Below are positions 1-8,957 of a stretch of 64,000 nt of DNA, piece by piece. Numbering within the stretch: the first letter of the stretch is position 1; each line of letters begins with the position of its first letter. Origin of the DNA: Ahaetulla prasina (lineage: Eukaryota > Chordata > Lepidosauria > Squamata > Colubridae). A model generated the notes under the pieces. That model did no database searches and was not told the origin of the DNA. It saw only the letters and a list, made by a program, of their open reading frames with translations. Made by a program: the position numbers and the translations under genes. The DNA lies in assembly GCF_028640845.1 (NCBI RefSeq), contig NC_080541.1:5733435-5797434 (forward strand), given 5' to 3'.

Positions 1-52
1 GGCAAAAGAGATTGAACAAGCCCCAGTATATTGAGAATGCAACCTAGTAGAG

Positions 53-133
53 CTGTGTTTCTTAACCTTTTTTAACCTTGGAAACTTGAAGATGTGTGGA
101 CTTTGTCTCCCAGAATTTCCCAATCAGCATGGC
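53..133 (+). repeat. Degenerate h1-like hAT MITE half
   Basis: The stretch resembles one arm of the short palindromic h1 elements at 1560 and 8998 (a TTAACCTTGG arm, then GTGTGGACTTTG and CCCAGAATT). The second arm is absent and no TSD is visible. Bases 1-52 hold nothing I recognise. Confidence 0.4.
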
Positions 134-227
134 GGACTGGAGGCTAAAACATATAAAGAAGGGTTGCAGGAACTGGGTATGTCTAGTTTGATGAAAAGGA
201 CTAGGAGAGACATGATAGCAGGGTTCC

Positions 228-732
228 TGTCGTGTCCCACTCCTCCTCTGATGGCCGGGTCAGGGGATTCCATATCAAGCGTGGCTGCAAAGCCTCTGCA
301 GCTTTGCCAAAGTCCTATCAGAGTCCTCAGGGCAGGCAGGAGACCAGGATGTGACTTCAGCAATCCAAGTTAGACTTTGCCTGACTCAGAAAATGCCAAA
401 AAGCAGATCCTTTATATAGGCCATGGGGTGTGGCTCCATGACTCAGCACTTATCCAGACCTGCCCCTCCCTTCCTTTTGCTGACATCGCCTCTCTATTCT
501 CCGGAAGCGAGGATCTCTCCAGCCTCCAGCTGTTGGTAATCTTAGCTCATGACTGGCTTCACATTCTTCAGGCTCAGATGCTGTGGGGGAGGGGTCTAGT
601 TGCTCCGTTTGTCTGGGCATGGTGCCAGGACTGGGGGCTGGAGGCACGTCAGGACATTCTCCTGTACTATCAGCGTCCGGCAGGAGATAAGAGGGGCCCG
701 GCTGCGGCGGGGGGAGCGAGCGAGGCACAACA
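228..732 (-). mobile_element. Solo LTR, family LTR-A copy 1, TSD GTTCC
   Basis: 505 bp with TGT...ACA ends, flanked by a perfect 5-bp duplication GTTCC (223-227 and 733-737). Read on the minus strand it has an open stretch (728-450) with proline-rich and acidic residues followed by a basic end (RRIERRCQQKEGRGR) just before an NF-E2-like site and TATA box. No internal retroelement sequence flanks it, so it is a recombined solo LTR. A 5-bp TSD fits Ty3/Gypsy or ERV elements. The same family recurs at 8419, 17787 and 44992. Confidence 0.9.
409..448 (-). promoter_or_regulatory. LTR-A core promoter: NF-E2-like site, CACCC, TATA
   Basis: On the minus strand TGCTGAGTCAT (448-438) is followed by CACACCCCA and CCTATATAAAGG (420-409). 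TGCTGAGTCA matches the NF-E2/small-Maf (MARE, AP-1 containing) consensus and CACACCC matches a KLF box. Whether the LTR is transcribed is not shown by sequence. Confidence 0.6.
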
Positions 733-839
733 GTTCCAATATCTCAGGGGCTGCCACAAAGAAGAGGGAATCAAGCTATTCTCCAAAGCACCTGAGGGCA
801 GAACAAGAAGCAATGGATGGAAACTAATCAAGGTGAGAA

Positions 840-1258
840 GGATTATATTCCTTGCAGACAAAGCTGGTCATTTGCATCCTTTTAGAGGGCCATGGAGGCC
901 ACTTGGAGGTTTATCTATGTTCTCAGGATCACCTGAGTGGTGCAAATGGGTCTTGGAACTATTGAAAGGACCGTTTTGTAGACTGGAGATAGATGATGTC
1001 GTATCCCTCCCCCTCTGTTGAGAGAGGGCTGCTCAATTTTGACATAGATGGCCTCTTGGACCCCTCTTTCAAACCACATATAAACCTCCAGGTGACCTTA
1101 AGGACCTGCTAAAAGGATGCAAATGACCAGCTGTCTGGAGGGAGTATAAATCCTTCCATTCCCCACCTTCCAGTCAGAGCTGAAGAAGCTTCTTGGATGG
1201 AAAGTGAAACGTCTTCAAAGAAAAACTAAAAAGTTGCCTCTTGAAAAAAAAAAGTACC
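840..1258. repeat. HP-A repeat with inverted arms
   Basis: Left arm 853-888 (CTTGCAGAC..GGTCATTTGCATCC) recurs as its reverse complement at 1111-1145 (GGATGCAAATGACC). The right arm continues into CTGAAGAAGCTTCTTGG..GAAACGTCTTC at 1180-1216 and GTTGCCTCTTG. The same unit appears at 7236-7835, 12440-12930, 39433 and 44210. The element type is uncertain; hairpin motifs of this form suggest a Penelope-like relative. Confidence 0.6.
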
Positions 1259-1273
1259 TTTGGGGACAACCCA

Positions 1274-1462
1274 TTAGGCGACTGGAGGCTAAAACATATG
1301 AAGGACTGTTGCAGGAACTGGGTATGTCTAGTTTAATGCAAAGAAGGATTAGAGGAGACATGATAGCAGTGTTCCAATATCTCCGGGGCTGCCACAAAGA
1401 AGAGGGAGTCGGGCTGTTCTCCAAAGCACCTGAGGGTAGAACAAGGAGCAATGGATGGAAAG
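1274..1462 (+). mobile_element. CR1-like LINE ORF2 fragment
   Basis: Translates as RLEAKTYEGLLQELGMSSL followed by FQYLRGCHKEEG and EGRTRSNGWK, the same C-terminal region as the copies at 129 and 1753. It is truncated on both sides and adjoins HP-A sequence on each flank. Confidence 0.85.
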
Positions 1463-1715
1463 AGCTGAAGAAATGTTTGTATGAGAAGTGAAACATCTTC
1501 AAAGAAAAACCAGAAGGTCCAGTTGAAAAAAGCATTTTTGGGACAAACATGATCTGGATCAGGGGTCTCCAACCTTGGTCCCTTTAAGACTGAGGAGACA
1601 GCAAAGCTGGCTGAGGGACTCTGGGAGTTGAAGTCCACAAGTCTTAAAGGGACCAAGGTTGGAGACCCCTGATCTGGATGACTGAGAATTGTACATGGAT
1701 GGATGGAAAGTCACA
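1463..1715 (+). repeat. HP-A repeat copy split by an h1 MITE
   Basis: Begins with AGAGCTGAAGAAATG..GAGAAGTGAAACATCTTC (hairpin decayed) and continues GAAGGTCCAGTTG..TTTTTGGGACAAACATGATCTGGAT. It is interrupted by the MITE at 1560-1671 and resumes GACTGAGAATTGTACATGGA. Confidence 0.65.
1560..1671. mobile_element. h1 hAT-type MITE, TSD ATCTGGAT
   Basis: 112-bp near-palindrome: CAGGGGTCTCCAACCTTGG at the left end and its complement ending GGAGACCCCTG at the right. It is flanked by a perfect 8-bp duplication ATCTGGAT (1552-1559, 1672-1679). CA...TG ends with 8-bp TSDs are characteristic of hAT transposons. It has no coding capacity. Confidence 0.9.
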
Positions 1716-1752
1716 AAGGAGAGGAGCAACTTAGAACTAGGGAGAAATTTCA

Positions 1753-2325
1753 ATCAAGATTACATGAAGTTTTAGTACTGCTTTATAAAGCCACAGTAAG
1801 ACCACGCTTGGAACACTGAATCGAGATCTGGTCGTCACAATACAAAAAGATGTTGAGACTCAGGAAAGAGTGCAGAGAAGAGCAACAAAGATGATTAGGG
1901 GACTGGAGGCTAAAACATATGAAGAACGATTGCAGGAACTGGGTATGTCTAGTTTAATAAAAAGAAGGACTAGGAGAGACATGATAGCAGTGTTCCAATA
2001 TCTCAGGGGCTGCCACAAAGAAGAGGGAGTCGGGCTGTTCTCCAAAGCACCTGAGGGCAGGACAAGAAGCAATGGGTGGAAACTGGTCAAAGAAAGAAGC
2101 AACTTAGAACTAAGGAGAAATTTCCTGACAGTTAGAACAATTAATAAGTGGAACGACTTGCCTGCAGAAGTTGTGAATGCTCCAACACTGGAAATTTTTA
2201 AGAAAATGTTGGATAACCATCTGACTGAGATGGTGTAGGGTTTCCTGCCTGGGCAGGGGGTTGGACTAGAAGGCCTCCAAGGTCCCTTCCAACTCTGTTG
2301 TTATATTATATTATATTCTCATAAT
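1753..2325 (+). mobile_element. CR1-like LINE 3' end with ORF2 C-terminus
   Basis: The best-preserved short CR1 copy. Codons 1870-2238 are open and end naturally: [16 protein letters not shown] near the start, LRRNFLTVRTINKWNDLP in the middle and LDNHLTEMV at the stop. The untranslated end GGGTTGGACTAGAAGGCCTCCAAGG..CCAACTCTGTTG follows, then a TATTA microsatellite tail (2311-2325). Upstream 1753-1870 matches the RT thumb region but is frameshifted. It is a 5'-truncated retrotransposed copy, not a gene. Confidence 0.9.
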
Positions 2326-2329
2326 TTAA

Positions 2330-2785
2330 CAATTGGTTTGCCCAGAATCAAATATGTGAGTGTGTGCACCTTGCGCACATGCGCATTGCGTCAAAAACAT
2401 GGCAATTGCAACTCAATCCGGTAGCGATGGCGGCGGGTGGGTCAGAGAACCGGTAGCAAAAATCCCTGCCCCACTCCCCATGCCCAGCTGAGCTGAGTGA
2501 TCATCAGTGGTTTTTTGTTTGTTTTTTTACTTTTAAAAGCATTTTTTCCTTCGGCCGAAGAGGTTGTAAAAAAATCCTTTTCAAGCTTCTGAAGATCCCA
2601 GCTGAGTTGCCTGATCGCCAGAGGCTTTTTTGTCTTTTAAAGGCAAAAAAAAATGCTTTTAAAAGCAAGTAAAAGCCTCTGACAATTAGGCAACTCAGTT
2701 GGGATCGACAGAGCCTTTTAAAAGCATTTTTTCTACTGAAGGCTCTGATGATCAGGGCTCCTTCCAACTCTGTTATTCTGTTTCA
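2330..2785. repeat. Palindrome-rich DNA-transposon-like segment plus CR1 tail
   Basis: Contains TTTTAAAAGCATTTTTTCC, the palindrome CTTCGGCCGAAGAGG and TGATCGCCAGAGGC, all shared with the interior of the larger hAT-like element at 19112-20057. Bases 2758-2782 (CTCCTTCCAACTCTGTTATTCTG) are a CR1 3' terminus fused to its right edge. No coding content is recognised. Confidence 0.5.
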
Positions 2786-2837
2786 GGGGGGAGAAAACAT
2801 AGTGTTCCCATTGGAGATATACCTGGTTGGCTTTCAG

Positions 2838-3259
2838 TTGCAATGTATGGCTGTGAAAGTTGGACCATAAGGAAGGCTGAGCGCCAAAGAATTGAAGCCT
2901 TTGAACTCTGGTGCTGGAGAAGACTCCTGAGAGTCCCTTGGACTGCAAGGCGATCAAACCGGTCAGTCCTAGAGGAGATCAACCCTGACTGCTCTTTAGA
3001 AGGCCAGATCCTGAAAATGAAGCTCAAATACTTCAGCCACCTAATGAGAAGGAAGGACTCCCTGGAGAAGAGCCTAATGCTGGGAAAGATTGAGGGCAAA
3101 AGAAGAATGGGACTGCAGAGAATGAGGTGGCTGGATGGAGTCACTGAAGCAGTCGGCGTGAGTTTAAATGGACTCCAGAGGATGATAGAGGACAGGAAGG
3201 CCTGGAGGAATGTTGTCCATTGGGTCGCAACGGGTTGGACACGACTTCGCAACTAAAAA
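2838..3259 (+). mobile_element. BovB (RTE-clade) LINE ORF2 C-terminus
   Basis: About 137 codons are open from MYGCESWTIRKAE to the stop at 3256. Typical BovB C-terminal motifs appear in order: WCWRRLLRVPW, ILKMKLKYFSHLMRR, KRRMGLQRMRWLDG, RKAWRNVVHWVATGWTR. The terminal nucleotide signature GGTTGGACACGACTTCGCAACTAAA is also intact. There is no RT core, so it is a dead 5'-truncated copy. BovB is known for horizontal transfer between squamates and ruminants. Confidence 0.92.
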
Positions 3260-3762
3260 CAACATGATTCACCCTTACCTTCAATATATAACAAGAATAG
3301 TCATCATCCCATTTATTCTGCAAATATATCACTTACTGGACTTGACGTGGTCTTTCCTTTTTTTAGTTATTCTAATTATACCATGCCACATGATTTGTAA
3401 AAGTATTTCTCATGGTCCGTGAATGTCATTTTATTTTATTTTATTTTTCCCCTTGGCACAAGAAACAAACAAAAAAACCCAAACACTTGGAGATAATGGC
3501 ATACTGACAGCGTTCCCTGGTGAAATTCATACTGCAGAGGCAGTGAGAAGAGATCCATTTTTTAGCCTTAGATCTTTTTACCTCATCAAACTATTCCTTA
3601 GAAGAAGAAGAAAATTGTGTTTATATCTGCAGGCAGAAATAATCAAACCTTGTTCGTTAGAGGAAACAATCGTCCAGACATTTGCCAAAATGTGTTTGGC
3701 TTCTTTGAGGCCAGAGATGCAAATAGCAGTTCTAGGAAGCAGCAGATATATAGAGGTATAGA
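3260..3762. other. No recognised feature
   Basis: AT-rich sequence between BovB and MITE-Y. It holds a short TTTTA run at 3430-3447. Short open frames here show no family motif and I do not call a gene. Confidence 0.4.
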
Positions 3763-4000
3763 TAGTCCTCGACTTATGACCACAATTGAGCCCAAAATTT
3801 ATGTGGCTAAGTGAAACAGCTGCTAAGTGAATTTTGCCAGAGTTGTTATATATCAACAAGGCCCACCGGCGATTTTTGCTACCGGTTCGGATGAACCGGT
3901 CCAAACCGCCTATATACCACCTCTGCCCGGGACACTGTGACCGTCGTAAATATGAGTCAGTTGGCCGGCATCTGAATTTTGATCACGTGAACAGGAAATC
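3763..4000 (+). mobile_element. MITE-Y fragment with nested hAT-like insert
   Basis: Starts TAGTCCTCGACTTATGACCACAATTG and continues with GCTAAGTGAATTTTGCC. After an insert (about 3862-3929, with GCTACCGGTTCGGATGAACCGG) it resumes GGACACTGTGACCGTCGTAAATATGAGTCAGTTG and GAATTTTGATCACGTGA. It matches the copies at 4213, 9161 and 35518; the opposite terminal repeat is missing. Confidence 0.6.
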
Positions 4001-4383
4001 TAGAGAACAGGTGTGCTTAAAATATATTTAGACCTAGGTGGCTTTGCTCAAATATATACGTGTTGCAGGTATGTCAAAGGCAACGATTTAAGAAAAGAGA
4101 ACCCCGGGGCTGCTAATGCACCTAATTATGGCACAATGCACCACTTGTTATCAGAAATTAGGGTCAAATATACTGGTGGCTGTTAAAGATTGCAAATGCA
4201 AGCCAAGCAATGCAGGTAGTCCTCGACTTATGACCACAACGGATGCTTAAAGTTCTGTTGATAAGTGAGACATTTGTTATGTGAGATTTGCCCCCATTTT
4301 ATGACCTTCCTTCGCTGTAGAAATTCATTATGTGAGTCACCACACTGGATAAGGTTGGTATCATGGTCATTAAGTGAATCTAA

Positions 4384-4778
4384 TGTCAGGGTTCCAAGGA
4401 GCACCCCCAATGAAAGAAGACTCCGAGGCTTGAAGTTCCTCAAAGTTCCATTTTATTAGGGATGTCATATTGGCACATCTGGGGAAACCCGAATCTGAAA
4501 GCTTCCGGGTTTTCCCCACCCAAAAGAAAGTCCAAGTCCTGTCCCCCTGCTCCCACATGTCCATCACATGGTCCAATCAATGTACCGTTCCAACTGGAGA
4601 TGCCTCCCAGTCACGCCACTCTAGGTGCAGGTCAGGATGCCCTTGACTCTCAGAGAAAAGAATGTTATTATGACTACATATCACCCTGGCTCCATACAAT
4701 CCCAACTCCCAGTTTCCCATAGCACTAAATGTGGCAGGCCTGAAGGCCCAGGGCAAAAGATGGCTTCCAGGCCTGACA
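4384..4778 (-). mobile_element. Solo LTR, family LTR-E copy 1
   Basis: 395 bp with TGTCAGGGTTCC...GGCCTGACA ends. The minus-strand polyadenylation signal is at 4451-4458 (TTTTATTA on plus). Flanks TCTAA (4379-4383) and TCTGG (4779-4783) match at 3 of 5 positions, consistent with an aged 5-bp TSD. The same family lies at 16926-17305 in the opposite orientation with a perfect TSD. Confidence 0.75.
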
Positions 4779-4827
4779 TCTGGTCTCCCCGTTGACTTTG
4801 CTCATCGAAAGATTGCAAAAGGGGATT

Positions 4828-5390
4828 TTTATTTATTTATTTTATTTATTATTCAAATTTATATACCGCCCTATCTCCCGAAGGACTCAGGGCGGTTCAC
4901 AGGCAGATAAAAAACATATATATACAAATTAAGAAAACCATTAAGAAACATATTCAGAAAGCCTAATTATTAAAAATAATATAAATATTAAAACCAATTA
5001 AAACCCCTATAAAATTTAAAAAATTTAAAATTTAAAAAATTTAAAAACTAGTCCAGTCCCGCGCAGATAAATAGGTGTGTTTTAAGCTCGCGACGGAAGG
5101 TTCGGAGGTCTGGAAGTTGACGGAGTCCTGGGGGGAGTTCGTTCCAGAGGGTGGGAGCCCCCACAGAGAAGGCCCTTCCCCTGGGCGTCGCCAGACGACA
5201 CTGTCTAGCTGACGGCACCCTGAGGAGTCCCTCTCTGTGAGAGCGCACGGGCCGGTGAGAGGTATCCGGTAGCAGTAGACGGTCCCGTAAGTAACCCGGC
5301 CCTATGCCATGGAGCGCTTTAAAGGTGGTTACCAGAACCTTGAAGCGCACCCGGAAGGCCACAGGTAGCCAGTGCAGTCTGCGCAGGATC
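4828..5390 (-). mobile_element. L2-type LINE 3' end with RT C-terminal coding
   Basis: On the minus strand the frame runs through [54 protein letters not shown] and FRRELKTHLF, the standard C-terminus of L2-clade LINEs. The 3' end carries ACCGCCCTATCTCCC..GGGCGG and a TTTA-rich tail (4828-4856). It is 5'-truncated and inserted in MITE-Y. Confidence 0.88.
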
Positions 5391-5660
5391 ACGTGACCTT
5401 GGGACAAAGCAAAGGTCATAAGCGTCTGAATTTCGATCACATGATCACATGTTTGCTACAAACATTGCAAGTGTGAAAAATGGTGGTACGTCACTTTTTT
5501 TCCGTGCCGTTGTAACTTTGACCGGTCACTAAGTGAAATGCTGTAAATTGAAGACCGTCGGTAGTAACGTTTCCCTCTGCCAGAGTGATGCAGAGACCTT
5601 CTCATCCTGTTGCAGCTTTGATGCACGTGGCAAAAACAATTTGATATATTTATATATATA

Positions 5661-5844
5661 TGTAGGTCTTTGGTTATTCGGGTTTTCTCCCGCATAAAAT
5701 TGGAAGTGTCTTGGCGACGTTCCGACGAAGTCTCATTCGTCATCTTCAGGCTGGTGTTATCAGCTTCGTGCTTCTAGGAGCATTGCGTCGCCAAGACACT
5801 TCCAATTTTACACAGGAGAAAACCCGAATAACCAAAGACCTACA
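5661..5844. repeat. HP-B inverted repeat with hammerhead-like hairpin
   Basis: A 59-bp left arm (5661-5719, TGTAGGTCTTTGG...TTGGCGACG) and right arm (5786-5844) are reverse complements with three mismatches by eye, around a 66-bp spacer. In the minus strand of the left arm and spacer (5749-5713) lies CTGAAGAT, then stem GACGAA / TTCGTC with a 6-nt loop, then GGAACGTC (decayed from GAAACGTC). A second copy is at 53140-53465. Confidence 0.75.
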
Positions 5845-6271
5845 TACAAACACCCGCGAAAACCTCAGAATATATATATATCAAAATAAGCGCTAACAAA
5901 AAGCTCAGGACATACTTTGATTTCCTTGTGTTACCCGTAGGGTGTCATTTCAAGCCGAGATGCATCTTCCCTTCACAGAGAAAGTGTGTAAATCACAATT
6001 GAAGGAAAGCGAGTCTCTTTCTTGTGTGGCTAAGAATGAAATGAAACAGAAAGAGATGAAATATCCACACATCAAGAAGTCAGCGCTTGAAAGGAAGAGA
6101 AGATGTATTGAAGCTGCGGTCTTAAAGGGTGTGATGAATGTTGTAGGATCAAAGTCTCCATTTGAACACCTCAACTGATGATCGTATCCTGGATTTGCTC
6201 CCGACGGGAAAATCTCTGTTGGTTTACTAAGTACATATTCATTTGTAATATTGAGATATTACAAAGATGTT
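5845..6271. other. No recognised feature
   Basis: A short open frame (5942-6178, 78 codons) lacks any family motif or splice context. I see nothing else that can be named. Confidence 0.35.
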
Positions 6272-6735
6272 TAGAATAACAGAGTTGGAAGGGACCTTGG
6301 AGGTCTTCTAGTCCAACCCCCTGCTTAGGCAGGAAACCCTATACCATTTCAGACAAATGGTTATCTAATCTCTTCTTAAAAGCTTCCAGTGTTGGAGCAT
6401 TCACAACTTCTGGAGGCAAGTTGTTCCACTGATTAATTGTTCTCATTGTCAGGAAATTTCTCCTTAGTTCTAGGTTGCTTCTCTCCTTGGTTGAATTTCA
6501 ATCCATTGCTTCTTGTCCTGCCTTCAGGTGCTTTGGAGAATAGCTTGACTCCCTCTTCTTTGGGGCAGCCCCTGAGATATTGGAAGACTGCTATCATGTC
6601 TCCCCTAGTTTTCATTAAACTAGATATACCCAGTTCCTGCAACCATGAGACATATGTTTTAGCCTCCAGTCCCCTAATCATCTTTGTTGCTCTTTTCGGC
6701 ACTCTTTCTAGAGTCTCAACATCATTTTTTACATC
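6272..6735 (-). mobile_element. CR1-like LINE 3' end
   Basis: Minus-strand copy running from ACAGAGTTGGAAGGGACCTTGG through CAACCCCCTGC and TCTGGAGGCAAGTTGTTCC to GTGACCAAAACT. The coding part includes LEAKTYVSWLQELG and FQYLRGCPKEEGVKLFSKAP with frame breaks. Confidence 0.88.
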
Positions 6736-6822
6736 ATGGTGACCAAAACTAATAAGGAGTCAGCACATTTTCCAATCATTTTGTTTGGAAGTGTCACTGG
6801 TTCTTTTAAGTATATTCAAGTT

Positions 6823-7178
6823 AAAGATAAAGGTAAACGTTCCCCTCGCACATATGTGCTAGTCATTCCTGACTCTAGGAGGCGGTTTCTCTGTTTCAAA
6901 GCCGAAGAGCCAGCGCTGTCCGAAGATGTCTCCGTGGTCATGTGGCCGGCATGACTCAACGCCAAAGGCGCACGGAACGCTGTTACTTTCCCACCAAAGG
7001 CGGTCCCTATTTTTCTACTTGCATTTTTTACCTGCTTTCAAACTGCTAGGTTGGCAGAAGCTGTGACAAGGAACGGGAGCTCATCCCATTATGCGTTGCT
7101 AGGGATTCGAACCGCTGAATTGCCAACCTTTTGATCAACAAGCTCAGAGTCTTAGCTTCTGAGCCACTGCGTCCACCG
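6823..7178 (-). mobile_element. tRNA-derived SINE (SINE-1)
   Basis: Read on the minus strand it starts GGACGCAGTGGCTCAGAAGC (A-box-like), has GGTTCGAATCC as a B box about 50 nt later, then GGGATGAGCTCCCGTT, a body with CCAACCTAGCAGTTTG, and ends near CTTTACCTTTATC. Polymerase III box spacing is preserved. Similar copies lie at 43605 and 56640. Confidence 0.85.
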
Positions 7179-7235
7179 GTTAAGTGGGCTCCAAAACCCA
7201 CAACACAGGCTCTTGGGGATGAGCCTGTGTTGTCT

Positions 7236-7835
7236 ACATTTCAAATTGCAAATGACCAGTCATCTGCAAGGAGTAGAAACCCTTCCATTCCCCCGCCATC
7301 CAGTTAGAGCTGAAGAAACTTCTTGGATGAGAAGCAAAACATCTTCAAAGAAAAACAAAGGAAGTCCAGTTGCCTCTTGGAAAAAGCACCTTTGGGACAA
7401 CCATGATTGGAGGACTGAGAATCTTCATGGACATTTAGCGATGCACTTTGGGAAAAACATGCTTTGAATGGTGCCGGAGTATGAACGGATTTCTAGAAAC
7501 ATTGCAGAAGAACTGAAGAAGCTTCTCAGATGAGAAGCGAAACGTCTTCAAAGAAAAACAAAGGAAGTCCAGTTGCCTCTTGGAAAAAGCACCTTTGGGA
7601 CAACCATGATTGGAGGACTGAGAATCTTCATGGACATTTAGCGATGCACTTTGGGAAAAACACGCTTTGAATGGTGCCGGAGTATGAACGGATTTCTAGG
7701 AACATTGCAGAAGAACTGAAGAAGCTTCTTGGATGAGAAGCGAAACATCTTCAAGGAAACCAGAAAACCCAGGTGCCTCTTGAAAAACCCACCTTTGGGA
7801 CAACCATGACAGGGATGGATGAGAATCTCCACAGA
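7236..7835 (+). repeat. HP-A tandem array, 203-bp period
   Basis: The hairpin motif CTGAAGAA starts at 7310, 7513 and 7716, exactly 203 bp apart each time. Each unit runs hairpin, CAAAGGAAGTCCAGTTGCC, TTTGGGACAACCATGA, GACTGAGAATCTTCATGG, then GGTGCCGGAGTATGAACGG. Unit two keeps an intact stem GCTTCT / AGAAGC followed by GAAACGTC; unit one is mutated in both stem and GAAAC. Unit three is cut by the CR1 end at 7836. No coding frame spans the array. Confidence 0.8.
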
Positions 7836-8022
7836 CACCTCGGGAAGTTGTGGATGCTCCAACACTGGAAGTTTTTAAGAAGAGTTTGGACAACCATTTG
7901 TCGGAAATGCATATAGGGTTTTCCTGAGAAGTGGGGCAGCAGGTTTCCTGAGCAAGTGGTTTCCTGAGCAGAGGGTTGGACTAGAAGACCTCTAAGGTCC
8001 CTTCCAACTCTGTTGTTCTGTA
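7836..8022 (+). mobile_element. CR1-like LINE 3' terminus
   Basis: GGGAAGTTGTGGATGCTCCAACACTGG, GACAACCATTTG and GGGTTGGACTAGAAGACC..CTTCCAACTCTG identify the last part of ORF2 and its 3' UTR. An internal GTTTCCTGAGCA segment is duplicated. Confidence 0.85.
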
Positions 8023-8072
8023 AGATGTTCATTGTGTTAATTGGACAACCATTGGACCAGAATATTATAAGG

Positions 8073-8402
8073 CAGGGATGGCTAACCTTTTTCCAGACTG
8101 AGTGTCCAAAGTGCGTGGGAGCACACGAATGCACATGAACCCCCCAAATAAAATGTGCACGTAGGCCCCATGCATGCCACCTCCTGTGCATGCCCCCTAT
8201 CCCCGTGCACGCATGCAGGCCCCCCCACATCCATCCCACCTCCCTGTGCATGCACTGCATTCTCCTGCATGTGTCCCAGGCCCCTGTGAATGCGCACATA
8301 GCCCTCCCCATATGCCCCCTGTGTATATGCAGCAGACACCCAAAGGTATTCTGGGAGTTGAAGTCCTCCAGGCTTAAAGTTGCCAAGGTTGGGGACCCCT
8401 GT
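8073..8402 (+). mobile_element. hAT-like MITE fragments (h4 then h1 half)
   Basis: GGGATGGCTAACCTTTTTCC at 8076 matches the left end of the h4 elements at 43000 and 50669. A CA- and CCC-rich body (8100-8335) follows. The right part (8345-8402, TCTGGGAGTTGAAGTCC..CCAAGGTTGGGGACCCCTG) is an h1 right arm. No clear TSD. Confidence 0.55.
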
Positions 8403-8418
8403 TTTAGTCCAACCCCCT

Positions 8419-8938
8419 TGTTGGGCCTCCCCCGCCCTCCTCTCCTCAGCCGGGCCCCTCCTATCTCCTGCTATCTGAGCCAGAGACTGATTGTGAAGAA
8501 GAATGGCCTGGCATGCCTCCAGCCCCCAGCCCTGGCACCATGCCCGGACAAACTGAACAAACAAACCTCCCTACAGCGTATGAGCACGAAGCCAGCCACG
8601 AGCTAGAATAGCCGGCAGCAGATCAGGAGGACGGAAAGTCACAGTGGACGGATCCCCGCTTCCGGAGAATGGAGAGGCGACATCAGCAAAAGGAAGGGAG
8701 GGGCAGGCCTGGATAAGTGCTGAGTCATGGAGCCACACCCCATGGCCTATATAAAGGATCTGCTTTCTGGCATTCCTTGAGTCAGGCAAAGTCTCACCTG
8801 GTTGCTGAAGTCACACCTTGGATTCCTGCCTGCCCTGAGAACTCTGACAGGAATTTGGGCAAAGCTGCAGAGGATTCATGGCCACGCTGGATACAGACTT
8901 CCCAGACCCGGCTGTCAGAGGAGGAGTGGGACATGACA
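8419..8938 (+). mobile_element. Solo LTR, family LTR-A copy 2
   Basis: About 520 bp with TGTTGGGCC...GACATGACA ends, inserted in the 3' end of a minus-strand CR1 whose sequence resumes across it. CCCT at 8415-8418 repeats at 8939-8942 as a TSD. The U3 frame is broken by stops but its end is clear: DPRFRRMERRHQQKEGRGRPG then stop just before the promoter block. Confidence 0.85.
8718..8757 (+). promoter_or_regulatory. LTR-A core promoter module
   Basis: TGCTGAGTCAT at 8718-8728, CACACCCCA at 8733-8741 and CCTATATAAAGG at 8746-8757, in the same order and spacing as the copies at 438, 18007 and 45233 (minus strand) and LTR-B at 9550. Confidence 0.6.
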
Positions 8939-8957
8939 CCCTTGCTCAAGCAGGAGA

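Larger units (their letters stand above)
129..832 (+). mobile_element. CR1-like LINE ORF2 fragment, split by a solo LTR
   Basis: Bases 129-227 and 733-832 translate into the region after the reverse-transcriptase core of a CR1-group LINE. The motifs are LEAKTY..LQELGMSSL, then after the LTR FQYLRGCHKEEG and EGRTRSNGWKL. The two halves join exactly at the duplicated GTTCC, so this was one fragment before the LTR arrived. It is 5'-truncated and has no intact frame. Confidence 0.85.
4213..5563 (+). mobile_element. MITE-Y, interrupted by LTR-E and L2
   Basis: The left end GTAGTCCTCGACTTATGACC is at 4213. The body breaks at 4384-4778 (solo LTR), resumes GTTGACTTTGCTC..AAAAGGGGAT, breaks again for the L2 at 4828-5390, then resumes GATCACGTGACC and TCACTTTTTTTCCGTGCCGTTGTAACTTTGA to about 5563. 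It is a non-coding DNA transposon relic whose two internal insertions are both younger. Superfamily not determined. Confidence 0.65.

Noticed and set aside
377..1021. 214-codon plus-strand frame
   Set aside because: It runs antisense through LTR-A, then through CR1 and HP-A; its composition changes at each element junction.
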